From: Macrotrachela quadricornifera
Lineage: Eukaryota; Rotifera; Eurotatoria; Philodinida; Philodinidae
DNA: 64,000 bases
Direction of reading: 5' to 3'
Assembly (NCBI GenBank): GCA_022393335.1
Contig: JAJEKB010019173.1
Span: 1 to 64,000 of the forward strand
The position numbers and the translations under genes are program-made. The notes below the pieces were generated by a model, which saw only the letters and a list, made by a program, of their open reading frames with translations, did not search any database and was not told the origin of the DNA. Positions 10,250 to 20,764 of this stretch are shown piece by piece (within the stretch, counting starts at the first letter, position 1; the number at the start of each line of letters is the position of its first letter).

Positions 10250-13005
10250 ATGGCAGATACAATGTCATCCGTTGAAGAAACTGTTGTTAATGGTGATATT
10301 GTTACAACCGTTACACAAACTAAAACAGTATATAGATATTATTTTGAAATTTTTCTTTTTTAAAAAAAAATTTTTTTTTTTCTTCTGTAGATGAATTCTG
10401 ATCATTCGATTACAACGACAACAACAGTCGATAAAACTGATCAGTATGTATTTAATTTCTAAATAATCAATAATCTATATATATATATATACAATATTTT
10501 GTTTAGTGCTGATAATGATAATCATATGACAACAATAAATCAAACAACAACATCATCGCCTGATGATATCGAACACAAAATAATTCGACAAATTGAATAT
10601 TATTTTAGTGATGTTAATATGATTCGAGATAAATTTCTTCAAAATGAAATAATAAAAGATGATGGATGGATACCATTATCTGTATTAACAACATTTAAAC
10701 GTCTTCAATCATTAACAACAGATTATAAAATTATAATGAATGCACTTAAAAAATCACTTTCTGGTCTTTTACAATTAAATGAAACAGAAAATAAAATTCG
10801 TCGTCATCCTGCTCGTTTATTACCTAATAGTCAAAGTGAACTTGAATTATCATTAAAAAATCGTACTGTTTATGTAAAAGGTTTTCCAAAAACATCTGAT
10901 GTTACATTAGATAAATTACTACAATTTTTTGATAAATATGGTTCAACAGATAATATACAAATGAAAAAAGATTTTAAAACAAAAAATTTTAATGGTTCTG
11001 TATCTGTTGTTTTTCCAGATGATGAAAAAGCTCAAGAATTTATTAAAAATTCTAAACAAATACCCATTAAATATGATGATGGATCAATATTAGAATGTTA
11101 TTCACAAGATGATTATTATAAAAATAAAGCAAATGAATTAACAACATATGAAAATAGAAAACAAGATAAAAAAATTAAAAAAAAAGAAGAGTTAGATAAA
11201 AAAACTAATGAACATTTAGAAAAATTAAATAATGATAATTTAGTTGGAGCTCTTATTCATCTTGCTGGTAAGATATTCACCTATTCTCTTTCTCGTAGAG
11301 AAGAGTCTTAGAAACATAAATTGTTTGTTTGTTTGCTTGCTTGTATGTCCGCAGGGTCAAAAAAACATCGAAAACCGATTTTTCGAAAAAGATACTCTCT
11401 TTCTCGTAGAGAAGAGTCTTGCAAGAATAAATTGTTTGTTTGATTGCTTGTGTGTGCGCACAAGGTCAAAAAAGCATTCTATTGATATTTTCTATAAAGC
11501 TTTACTAAAGGGTAAGCTGGACCGAGGAACTCGAATCTGATGTCAGTTTTTCGAAAATTTTTTTGGATCCATTTTTTACACAAAGAACCACTTTTTTTAC
11601 AAAAAAGAATTTTCTTATAAGGGTTGACCGAAAGGTAATCGGGGTCGAGGAATCCAAATCTATGTTAGTTTTTTTAAATTTTTTGAGGATCAATTTTTCA
11701 AACAAACGACAAATTTTTAACAAAAAACATTTGTTTTTATGAAGTGTAGTCAAAGGTAGTTGATGTCGAGCAACTTGAATCTGGCTTCGATTTTTTTAAT
11801 TTTATAAATGAATAGTTTGATGGTAGTTTAGAAACATGATTTCGACGAGAAAGAGCTGAGCGAGTCTTTAGACGAGCGTTACTTGTAGAAATAATGGTCA
11901 ATTGAAGTGAGCTTCACACGTAAATTTCACATTTGGAGCTGACTTTTCCATCCATATTTTACCGGTCAGTTCGAAATCCATGTTTTAAGATATGTAATAG
12001 AAATGCTGGATAAAAAGTAATACTTATAAAATAAGTGGTCTGTCTTAAAAGCACTATCCCAAAATAGAAGAAAAGTACTCACTACCCGGAAGTATGACAG
12101 GACAGGTGAGTTGTTATCTTAGTAAGTGTTCACCAAGTAATTACTCATTATAGTTAATATCAATAATATAGGGATGAAAAAACAGCTGGTAACATCAATA
12201 GGTGAAAACATGAATTTGGAGTTTACACCGTGTGGAGCTCACTTCACTTGACCAGAAATAATCATGTATTATACCCGAAACAAGCTGATATTTTTCGTAC
12301 AGTTAGACCATATGATTAATATTTAAGAAATATCTTTTTCATAAAAATACTTTCCGAATAATTTAAAAAAACTGTTCATATTCATAGAATTATATTATGA
12401 ATTTTGAATTAAAATTCTCTTTTTTTTTCCTGTTTGTTCATAATTTTAGGTATGGCCAGTGATGCAACACGAGAATTAATTAAAGCAAAATTTAATCCAT
12501 TTACAAAAATGCCATGGATTGATTTTAATAAAGGTGATACTGAGGTAAACAAAAAAACTAATTATTTAATTAAATCGATATAAAAAAAAATTTTTTTTTT
12601 TGATATGAAGGCATGGGTACGGTTGAATGAAGCAAATACAGCAAAAGATGTTTTAGAAAAAGTTTTATCAGCTGGTGATGGAAAATTAATTATTGGAAAT
12701 ACTGAAGTAACTAGTCGTATTGTTGAAGGTGAAGAAGAAGCTCAATTTTGGAAAGAAGCTAATGAAAAACGTGCAGCACAACGGACACAAAAAAGTGAAC
12801 GATATAATAGTGGAAAACGAACTAAACGTACAAAATCTGGACGTCGTGGTGGACAAAAACGAAAATATAATCATGGTAAATTTTATTTTAAAAATATTAC
12901 TATTATTATTTTATTCATTTTATAGATAAAGATGATGTATCAGATAATAATAACCATGAATTATCAACTGAATCAAAAAAAGCTAAAAATATATCGACAG
13001 ATTAG
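10250..13005 (+). CDS. SSB: La RNA-binding protein (lupus La, SSB)
   Basis: Six exons (10250-10327, 10391-10443, 10507-11267, 12450-12544, 12611-12875, 12926-13005) sum to 1332 nt, or 443 residues; human La has 408. A Thr-rich N-terminus precedes the La motif (about 64-150), with QIEYYFSDVNMIRDKFL and DDGWIPLSVL. RRM1 (about 165-245) begins RTVYVKGFPK. A second, atypical RRM (about 290-390) has WIDFNKGDTEAWVRL and VTSRIVEGEEE. The tail is Lys/Arg-rich and ends in a likely nuclear localisation signal. La binds the UUU-OH 3' ends of RNA polymerase III transcripts and protects them in the nucleus. The second RRM separates true La from most La-related proteins. Intron 3 splits the gene before that RRM and is 1182 nt, full of repeats. 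Confidence 0.92.
11285..11480. repeat. Direct duplication with hairpin core, also present elsewhere
   Basis: Two copies of a block of about 85 bp start with CTCTTTCTCGTAGAGAAGAG (near 11285 and 11397). Each continues through AAATTGTTTGTTTG, a TTGCTTG tract and GGTCAAAAAA. The start can fold on itself (CTCTTTCTCGTAGAGAAGAG). A third, more decayed copy is at about 21618-21672, and a Cys/Val-like TGT/GTC tract at 46160-46200 looks distantly related. Confidence 0.7.
11511..11810. repeat. Tandem repeat of about 122 bp, two and a half units
   Basis: Units begin at 11511, 11634 and 11755, each with GGTA, then a short variable stretch and TCGAGGAA/TCGAGCAA followed by AATCT. Each then has runs of T, a CAATTTTT-like block and an AAAAAA-rich end. 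Spacing is 123 and 121 bp, and the last unit is cut short. No coding potential. Confidence 0.7.
11896..12253. mobile_element. Non-autonomous DNA transposon with 9 bp target-site duplication
   Basis: The left end starts GGTCAATTGAAGTGAGCTTC. The right end, read on the other strand, starts GGTCAAGTGAAGTGAGCTCC, giving imperfect inverted repeats of about 30 bp. AGAAATAAT stands directly outside both ends (11887-11895 and 12254-12262), an exact 9 bp duplication. The length is 358 bp with no transposase. A 9 bp duplication is typical of Mutator-like elements; hAT (8 bp) is the alternative. Confidence 0.82.
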
Positions 13006-13886
13006 ATAAATTTTTATTTTTATCTAATTCAGTTTGTTTGTTATTGTTACTAATATTGATTCTTTTTTTTCTAATAGGAATTATTGTTTATTATGGTTAC
13101 CTATTATGTTTAAGATAAATCAGATAGATTTTTTTTGAAATAAATTATGCTGGTATTAGCATTATGAAAAAAAAATTGAATGAACTTGTAAAAGAATCGA
13201 TAAGATTATCTAATACGAATAAAAATATTCGAGAAATGAATGAATCAAAATGAGAAATGTTTTTTATTGTAATTATCTTATTCATTTTTCATTTTTTTGT
13301 CATATCTGACATTTCATTGATACAATTGCTTTGTTCGTATAAGTAACACATGTATTTATTCTTTTTCTTTCTTACCATTGTATGTACAATTGATATTGGC
13401 AAGCGAACAAATTAATAATACTATACAACATACCACTCGTCTGTTTTTTTTTCCCTTCATTTATTCTATTATCAAGACTAAATAACAGAGATATATATTT
13501 TATGTAAAGAAAATGTTTTTTTTTAGACTTTAATCAACAGTCATTTATCAAATTTTACTTCTTCGGTATTAATTATCCCTTTTATCTTTTATAGAATGAC
13601 AATAATTATATCCAAAAATAGACTTGTGCTATTCAAAGTATCATTTCTTAATCGAGAACATTAACATATCATAGTTTACATACGTTTTTTATTATTAAAG
13701 TCGAACATATCATATACACAAATTCATTTATTAATCGTGCAAAGAATGAACAAAAAAATAAGTCTAAGAATAAGAAGAAAAGGTCTAGAACTAACTAAGA
13801 AAGCTAATGAAAAAAAAAAAACAATCTCTTAAAAGCTCGATTTTGTTTTATAGATTAGTATTATTTGATAGTTTATCCGATTGTAT
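13006..13886. other. Convergent intergenic region, La to LIM gene
   Basis: 881 bp between two convergent genes. The sequence is AT-rich with poly-T and poly-A runs and AATAAA hexamers suited to both 3' UTRs. I see no gene or defined repeat. Confidence 0.5.
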
Positions 13887-14347
13887 TTATTCTGCTCCAG
13901 CAGTAGTTTTATTAGCTGCTGCAGCACCTGGAGGAGTAGCATAGTTTGGTTTATTTCTAAAAAAAACAACAAAAGAATAAAATTACAAATTTAAAAATGT
14001 CAACATACGAAAGTGATTCTGTATTTCCAAATCGATCACCAGTATCCATAGCAAGTGCACCAGCTCCAACACCAAATCCAACACCACGAATACCATATTT
14101 ACGACCATAACATTGTTTACAAAATAGATTACCTTCATGTTCAGCCATTGTCATAGGTTCTAACGCTTTCTTACAGAGACCTATGAATTTTTTTTTTGAA
14201 AATATTAACATAAGAATAAAAATTTCACATACCACATCGATAACATGTTTTATGCCATTGTTTTCCAGCAGCTGGCATTGCTTCAGCATGGAAAACAGCT
14301 TGATTACAACGTGGACAACGATTGACTTCTTGATTTCCAAAAGGCAT
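13887..14347 (-). CDS. Single-LIM-domain protein, muscle LIM/CRIP type
   Basis: Three coding exons give about 118 residues. The LIM domain shows CPRC near residue 11, then HKTCYRCGLC and FCKQC, matching the Cys/His spacing of the double zinc finger. It is followed by YGRKYGIRGVGFGVGAGAL and AMDTGDRFGN. This glycine-rich tail is a hallmark of muscle LIM proteins and CSRP/Mlp60A, which act in actin-bundle and Z-disc structure. The C-terminus is Pro/Ala-rich (PPGAAAANKTTAGAE). An acceptor TTTCAG lies one base before the ATG, and a possible donor about 95 nt upstream suggests a 5' UTR intron. The last coding exon carries the stop at 13887-13889. Confidence 0.85.
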
Positions 14348-15732
14348 TCTGAAAGAAAAATATTTTAATATTAATTATAAATTAATGATAACAGGTATAA
14401 TTCTAACATATTTTAAATCAAAATAAAACTATTACTCACGTTAATTTAATCTATTATAGTATCTATCGAATAAATCTAAAAAAGAATATATAAGATTAGT
14501 ATTAGTATAGCATCATACATACAAATATGTTATTATAAAAGAAAAAAAACGAACATTAGCTTTATATATATATATACGAATTGTCTTAAGTTAGACAAAA
14601 AAAGGACAACTCAAGATCAAAGAAAGGAAAATTATTTGTATATTAGTATTGATTATCCTTCGTTATTTTTTTTGGCTTTAGGATATATTATTCATATTTT
14701 CTTCTATGATGGAAATAATCTACAATATCTAAAAGCACTACAAAAGATAAGCAGAAAACAAAAAAGATATCTGTCAACTTAATGTATTCATGATGCGTAG
14801 GTTTTCAATACAAAAAAAAACCTAAAGAAAAGTTTGTCAATCAACAATATATCACAAATAATATTATTCTTTTTTGTCTTGTATACTATTTACTTTTGTC
14901 CTTAAACGAAGCTAAAAGAGATACTACATTGAGTAGAATCAATTAAATTGTTAACAGACATATACAACTTTTTTGATGGCAATGTCGATATTTATCTTAA
15001 TAGTTTATATTTATAAGCAAAATAATTAATCATAATATGCCAATGGTATGAACAGATCGATCAGACGCACTCAACGAAGCCCCGCAATCTCTATTGCGTA
15101 TGAGTGAAAAACCGTTTTGTTCTTAAAATTTTGTTGTTTTGAAATTCTTTCAAAATTATCGATTTTGAAATTCATATATCTCGGAGAAAGAAAAATGAAA
15201 CAAAATAATTTAACCATTCTTCTTTTTTTTTTTAATGAAAATTAAATTGCATTTCTTTGCAAAAAAGAATTAATAATAAATATTATTTTTATTTGTTTCA
15301 ATCGATACAAAACTAAGTTTATAATAGAAACTTGTATCAGTTATATTCATCTGTAAGTACATAAGATGTACCGATGTTCTTTGTCTGTCTCGATCAATGT
15401 CATAGTATACCTAAATAGAAAAATTAAGGGCGTACTTGCATTATCTTTATTACTATGTTTGTCAATAACAATTGTTATGTCACGTAAATAACTCTATTGT
15501 TATTGATTGATGTCTTTCAAAATATAAAGAAAATGTTCTTTGTTACTTTTTAATATCATTTAGATACTAAAATATCTCTGGTATATTCATTGTAAAAATG
15601 ACGTAGATTTCAATGCAAATGAACCCAAATCATATAAGTAAAATAAATAACTTTTCTTTTAAATATTTGTAATATTATATTCTTGAATAGAATTTAGATA
15701 TACATTTAATTATGCTTATCATTGATTGAAAT
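14348..15732. other. Intergenic between LIM gene and DM9 gene
   Basis: About 1.4 kb of AT-rich sequence. It includes the LIM gene 5' UTR exon (around 14441-14475, inferred), a short TA run near 14562 and a GATCGATCAGACGCACTC stretch near 15055. No open frame or repeat ends were found. Confidence 0.45.
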
Positions 15733-16275
15733 TTATTCACAAATTCTAGTTAAACATAAAACTTCGAAATTATTTGATACAGAATGTTCTTTACCACCCC
15801 ATGGTAAATAAACACAATTATGTCCTGGTTCAAATTTTCCGCAACACATGCCTCCTTGAAATATAGCTCGACCAATATATAAAGGACTATGATAATTTCC
15901 TCCAGCTTGTATTGCTCCTGTCGGGAGATTATTTCCATTGGTAGGAACCCATTTTAATTCCTGTTGATTTGGATGAGTCAAAACTTGATAGACATAAGAA
16001 GATTGTTCCTTTCCACCATAACTAACATAAGCTTGTTTATATTGTGGAACAAGTTTACCAGGAGCTAATTGACCTTCTGTTGTAATGAATCGTGCAATAT
16101 AGGTTGTATCACCATTGGCTTCATGTCCAGCAGGAACAGCATTTGATGGAATTTCACCATTCTGTGCCAAAACCCAAGCAGCTCCAGTATCTTTGTAATA
16201 TGATCCTTTATTTAAATAAGAAATATAATAATTAAATAAATAATCAAATGAAAAATTACTTGAAGGTAGAGACAT
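15733..16275 (-). CDS. DM9-repeat protein (two DM9 repeats)
   Basis: 180 residues as read, or 162 if 54 in-frame nt are an intron. Two tandem DM9 units are visible: AAWVLAQNGEIPSNAVPAGHE with YIARF, PGKLVP and YVSYGGKE, then LKWVPTNGNNLPTGAIQAGG with YIGRA, CGKFEPG and YLPWGGKE. DM9 proteins are soluble lectin-like or pore-forming-family relatives used in innate recognition in invertebrates. Here only the DM9 pair is seen, with no aerolysin-like domain and no signal peptide, so a cytosolic lectin role is inferred. The Tyr/Phe/Asn-rich segment (residues 7-24) has GT and AG at its edges. It is probably a 54 nt intron that happens to be open. Confidence 0.82.
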   Translation of the reverse strand: MSLPSSNFSFDYLFNYYISYLNKGSYYKDTGAAWVLAQNGEIPSNAVPAGHEANGDTTYIARFITTEGQLAPGKLVPQYKQAYVSYGGKEQSSYVYQVLTHPNQQELKWVPTNGNNLPTGAIQAGGNYHSPLYIGRAIFQGGMCCGKFEPGHNCVYLPWGGKEHSVSNNFEVLCLTRICE

Positions 16276-16820
16276 TGATATTAAAATAATTTTATATGTT
16301 ATACTTTAATTGTCATCATCTTTTATATCATTCGAATCTTATCATAAATGATCTCTTTTCTTTTTCTATCATAGACTGTTATCATTGCTACATCATGTTA
16401 AAATATTTGTCATAGACATTTGTAAATCTTAAAGTAAAACATTAAAATATTTTATCTAACTTCCTAATAAAAACAGAATATTTATGTTAAAAGAGGCAAA
16501 ATTAGTTAGTTGATTTACTAAACAATAAATTCATGTAAAAACGTATTAAATTATTAATTAATTGATTTGGTTTTGGAGACTTTTATAAAGGCTACAAACA
16601 CCAATATTCTCTCTTATATAATATTTGTTTATTCCAAGTTTTCAGTAATTTAATCAAGTAGTTAAATCTTTCCTTTATTTTATTCTTTATATGAATTTAA
16701 TGAAATCTATCTAACAACATTGGTTTTTAAAAGAAAAAAAAAATGAATCACAACTATAAAAAAAATTGAAGATGTATCTTCCTAAAAATCATCACTATTA
16801 TTGCCCAAAAAAAATTTTAT
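16276..16820. other. Intergenic between DM9 gene and TXNDC17
   Basis: 545 bp, AT-rich, holding the DM9 promoter side and the TXNDC17 3' UTR. No gene or repeat recognised. Confidence 0.5.
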
Positions 16821-17355
16821 TTAATCTTCTTCAAAAAGTATTTTAATCATTTCCGTATCCAATAATTGATTTTCATTAAGACGTTTAGCCTAAATGAAAA
16901 AAAAAAAAAGGAAAATTTCTATCAATATAATAAATTCTTTCATACTGTTCCCCATTCAATTAAAGTTGGAATATTTGTTAATCGAAATTTTGAATCTGTT
17001 CGAAATGGACAATTTGGATCTTTCCAACTATAAAAATAAACAAATTTATCATTTATTCATTTAATATTATTTCTACCTTGGTCGATCACCAACAAAACAT
17101 TCAATAAATACTCCATTCGATGGTAATGATGATTTAACTGCTTCTTCTATTGGTTTCTCTGCTGCAACACAATCTGGACACCTATATAAAAAAAACAAGA
17201 ATTTTTATTAATTATTCAAATATATTTTCATACCAACTATGTCCTTGACTATCTTTTGTTCCAGAAAATAAAACGAAAATTCTTTTATCTTTTCCATATT
17301 TTTCCAATGTATTTTTTATTTCATCATATCCTGTAACAGATATTACGGAAGACAT
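16821..17355 (-). CDS. TXNDC17: Thioredoxin domain-containing protein 17 (TRP14)
   Basis: Four exons give about 125 residues; human TXNDC17 has 123. The redox motif WCPDC follows FSGTKDSQGHS. It is followed by ECFVGDRPSWKDPNCPFR and the cis-Pro segment NIPTLIEWG. The C-terminus MIKILFEED matches the family ending. TXNDC17 reduces disulfides and cystine in the cytosol with electrons from thioredoxin reductase and dampens TNF signalling in vertebrates. The ATG at 17355 sits directly against a strong acceptor (TTTTTCTAG). HDAC11 ends only 56 nt upstream on the same strand, so this looks like the second gene of an operon. Confidence 0.93.
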
Positions 17356-17411
17356 CTAGAAAAATAAAATCAAATAAAGTATACAGCGAGATTAATATAA
17401 AAAATAAATTT
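17356..17411 (-). promoter_or_regulatory. Probable trans-splice acceptor between HDAC11 and TXNDC17
   Basis: On the minus strand the 56 nt run from the HDAC11 stop (its TAA overlaps an AATAAA hexamer) through an AT-rich tract to TTTATTTTTCTAG, which abuts the TXNDC17 ATG. No exon of TXNDC17 lies between, so there is no evident cis donor. This is the layout of operon genes split by poly(A) addition and spliced-leader trans-splicing. Confidence 0.6.
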
Positions 17412-19205
17412 TTATTGACATGAGATTAAATTTTTTTTATGTAAATTTAAAATTGAATCTGATATAATTCTTGCATTTGTTCTTTGATATCCACCCGATG
17501 TACACATAACAATTGGAATATTTCGTTCTCGAATACATTTTGAAAAAACAATTTCATCACGAAGTATTATACCCTAAATATAATTCTTTTTTTTCTATCA
17601 TATTAAAAATAAATTCAATTAAATACTTCTGGTGTAATATCAAGATTTCCAAGTGGATCACCTTCAAGTATATCTGTTCCAGCATTATAAACAACAAAAT
17701 CAGGTTGAAATTCATTTAGAGATTTTTCAAGATTTATATGTAATAAACGAAGATATGTTTTATCATTCGTATGATTTTCTAATTCAATTTTACATTGAAT
17801 TGCATTTTTAGCTTGATGATCATGTGGATAAATATAACGATTATACATATCCATAATAAATACTCTTTCATCATTCAAAAAATCACGTTCGTGTCCATTA
17901 CCCTTTTCAAAAAAACAAACGATTTTCTTTTTGATCATAAACTACTTCTTCTTTCAGCAATGTCACATATCTAGAAAATCAGAAATGCTAACGTACCTTC
18001 TATAGATGATACCAGAGATGTCCATCGCGGCGCTGCCTCGATGGCGGTGGCGGCAGATTTTTTCAGAAACCATCGCGGCGCGGTAGACATTTTTATAATA
18101 CTGTCGCGGCAGCGGCAGCATTTTTATGAGAGAAATTTCAAAATTCAGGAATTTACATAGAATCTCGACATTTATGTATGCTGCGCGATAAGGCTTGGTG
18201 AGTCTGATCGATTGGCAGGAGCATCTGTAGTTTAAACCAATCACAGTATTGAAAATCCAAAAGTTTTTAAAAGTACCATCGCGGCAGCGGCGCGGTAGCT
18301 TTTTTTATGACGACCGGCGCGGTGCGGGTAGCTTTCTTTGATTATCGTCGCGGCGCGGTAGCAGCAGATTCTCAACCGCGATGGACATCTCTGGATGATA
18401 CATTAGTATCTCTAATATTATCGATCTTCTAAATCTGTGACATTTATCTCATCTTTTACTTGATGTGCATCTAAATCGACAATGAGAACTTTTTTAACTC
18501 GATCAGAATAATAATTAAAGAGATTCTTAATAAGTAATGTTAGATCAGCATAAGCACAAAATCCTCCACCACTATTAGATGAACAATGATGAAAACCACC
18601 ACCAACATTTATTGCCCAACCACGTTCTAATGCTAATTTTCCTGCCTTAAATAAATAAAAATATTATATAAAAATACATTTTTTTCTATTTAAATTATTT
18701 ACAAGTATAGTTCCGCCAGTTTGATAACGTAATGGTTTTAAAACACGCCATTGAACAATAAAATTAGGTAATAAAGCTACTGGTGGTACTTCAAGAACAC
18801 GTGCGACTTGTATACTCCATTTAAGACTTGATAAATAACGTTTTGTATGTACTAAAAGAAGATCTTCTGTTTTTGCTTCATTTGGTCTTACTATTGTATC
18901 ATTTGTAATCATTTTAGATTCTAAAGAAATCAAAGAAAAATATACGAAAGTATATTTTAGGAATAAATATACGTCGAAGAAAATTAATAATTGATCCCCA
19001 TTTCGATGAATCAAATGGATGAAGTTTTTCCATATAGAGAAAACCAATATTATAATTTGTAGAATAAATTATTGGCCATTGATGAGGAGCAATATCTTTG
19101 TACAATGTATTTCTGTTATAGGAGAAAAAAGAAATTGAGAGATTTTAATAGTAAATATCGTTACTTTGGACGTTGTGACGGTTCATCGATTGAAGATGAA
19201 TCCAT
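17412..19205 (-). CDS. HDAC11: Histone deacetylase 11
   Basis: Exon 1 (19165-19205) encodes MDSSSIDEPSQRPK and splices to an exon starting at 19112. The protein is about 350 residues, as in human HDAC11 (347). Family blocks seen in order are IIYSTNYNIGF, EKLHPFDSSKWG, LLVHTKRYLSSLKW, YQTGGTI, GWAINVGGGFHHCSS, the metal-site segment DLDAHQ joined to GNGHERDF, VYNAGTDILEGDPLG, and TSGGYQRTNARIISDSIL. HDAC11 is the class IV zinc enzyme; vertebrate forms are efficient lysine defatty-acylases. Catalytic His-His, Asp and Tyr positions are all present, so it should be active. The intron between DAHQ and GNGHE (17903-18459) is enlarged by MITE-A. The stop is 56 nt before the TXNDC17 ATG. Confidence 0.93.
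18012..18394. mobile_element. MITE-A copy 2 (383 bp, inside HDAC11 intron)
   Basis: Perfect 19 bp inverted repeats, CCAGAGATGTCCATCGCGG at 18012-18030 and its complement at 18376-18394. ATGATA stands directly outside both ends (18006-18011 and 18395-18400), a likely 6 bp target-site duplication. The interior is far more GC-rich than the host and holds several internal CATCGCGGC-like motifs, as if the ends had been copied inward. No coding capacity. Confidence 0.9.
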
Positions 19206-19479
19206 TATGTCAAAAAGAAAAAGTAAATATGATTATGTTATTTGTCACATATCATTCGACTGTTCTAAAGATTACAATAATTTAACTTAATTTTGTTAAA
19301 TTATTTTAAAAAATCATATTGTGAAAGTTTCGAATTTGAATTTCTATTTTATAAAATACTAAAAATAGTTTTATTACCTTACAGTTATATTTACTTTCGA
19401 TTAGTATGCATTGCATAGGAATCATTTAAAATTCTTTATATTTTATTGCGTAGAAAGTCTTGTGAGTCATATCTCATAT

Positions 19480-19490
19480 ATGATTGGTTA
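19480..19490 (-). promoter_or_regulatory. CCAAT-type box upstream of HDAC11
   Basis: ATGATTGGTTA, followed 7 bp later by GCCAATCATGA, forms an inverted pair of CCAAT boxes 275 bp before the HDAC11 ATG. The same 11-mer lies before the DLK-like kinase and between MED11 and PHF5A. Confidence 0.4.
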
Positions 19491-20539
19491 GTTTTTGCCA
19501 ATCATGATAAATTGATAAGAAGAAAATTTCTTTTTTATGTTAGTTTCTTTAACTCACAAGAACATAATGATCTTTATGTATGTCTAACACAAAAATTCGA
19601 CGAAAATGATAATATTAAATCATATTTCATATTGTTTGGATTATAATTAATGTTCAAATTGATGAGCATCAATTAAAATATATATATTCATCTTTTCAAA
19701 ATATTAAACAATTTTTGCGAAAAGTTTATTTTCGAATTGATTAGTTTCCGTAATCGATCATTATTTTAAATCGAATCAAATCTTTATACACGCTCTATGC
19801 ATATAGATTTTGTAAGCGAACATATAAAATATTCGTTCGCTATTCTTTCATATGTATGATTTTCTTCTTTTCCTTCATATATGATCATATAGGATTTTTC
19901 CTTTCGTTATGTGAATTCGTTCTTCTTCTATTCTTTTGATCTATATTGAAATTTGTTATTTCCAAGTGATGAACTCACTGATATCCCTTAGGTAGTTTAC
20001 TAGAAAGATATTGTATTACAAGAGGTGGGAAAGTGACCACTTTCTTATGGTATAGATACTTGCGTTTTCTTTTGAAATAAACGAACTAGAACTATCACAA
20101 AGCTTCCAAATTATCTTCTCCTACGATTCACAAATAAGACTGTAACAGATTTTCACTTTATATTTATTAATAGATCATTATTTACACGAAAATGGTTTTG
20201 TCTAGAAAAAAACGAATTTTTCGCATTATTGATCTTTTCTGAAATTGATATGGCAGTAGTAGAAGTTCAACTTGATCTTGTGAATTTTCTTTGCGATATT
20301 ATTAAACAAATTACACTCTTTATAGCGTTATCGAAAGATATTCAATCCAAAATTCAGCCTGCTATTATTCGTAGAATGAAGTAGGCTTATACAAAACAAA
20401 ACTGAAAACTCGATAGTGATACTTGTTCACAAGGATTATCCCTGTTATCAATTGTCTTATCTGTAATTATTGAAGATCTTTCAGATTATTGTCCATTTCC
20501 TACTATATTACGTGAATCATTCTGAAAGTTTTTAGAATT

Positions 20540-20764
20540 GCAATACTGTTAGCTTATTTTGAAAGAATTTTATCGTATTTGTTCGATGTAATGTCCTTGT
20601 ATACTAATGCACTTATTTATTCTCTCGAACCACTTTTCATAACCTTGGTAGAAATCCTCTTTCTGAAGACAGTCCCTTTTGCTCTTGAACAATATCATAG
20701 AGTTCATAAATATTCTGAAGAATTTTTATCAAAAAAGTGTTATTTAGTTTTTGGGAATGGATAG
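20540..20764 (+). pseudogene. Possible decayed Penelope-like reverse transcriptase fragment
   Basis: Frame from 20582 reads FDVMSLYTNALI. This resembles the FDV-x-SLYTN motif of Penelope-like and related reverse transcriptases. The frame is short and surrounding frames are broken. No catalytic DD motif was found nearby, so the call rests on one motif. Confidence 0.35.

Larger units (their letters stand above)
11268..12449 (+). other. Oversized La intron 3, composed of repeats
   Basis: The donor GTAAGAT follows CTTGCTG, and the acceptor TTTTAG precedes GTATGGCC, giving LAGMASD in frame. The 1182 nt contain, in order, a duplicated CTCTTTCTCGTAGAGAAGAG unit, a tandem repeat of about 122 bp, and a 358 bp element with terminal inverted repeats. 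Confidence 0.85.

Noticed and set aside
17963..18244. 93-codon frame across the HDAC11 intron
   Set aside because: It is produced by the GC-rich MITE-A and is removed by splicing between DAHQ and GNGHE.
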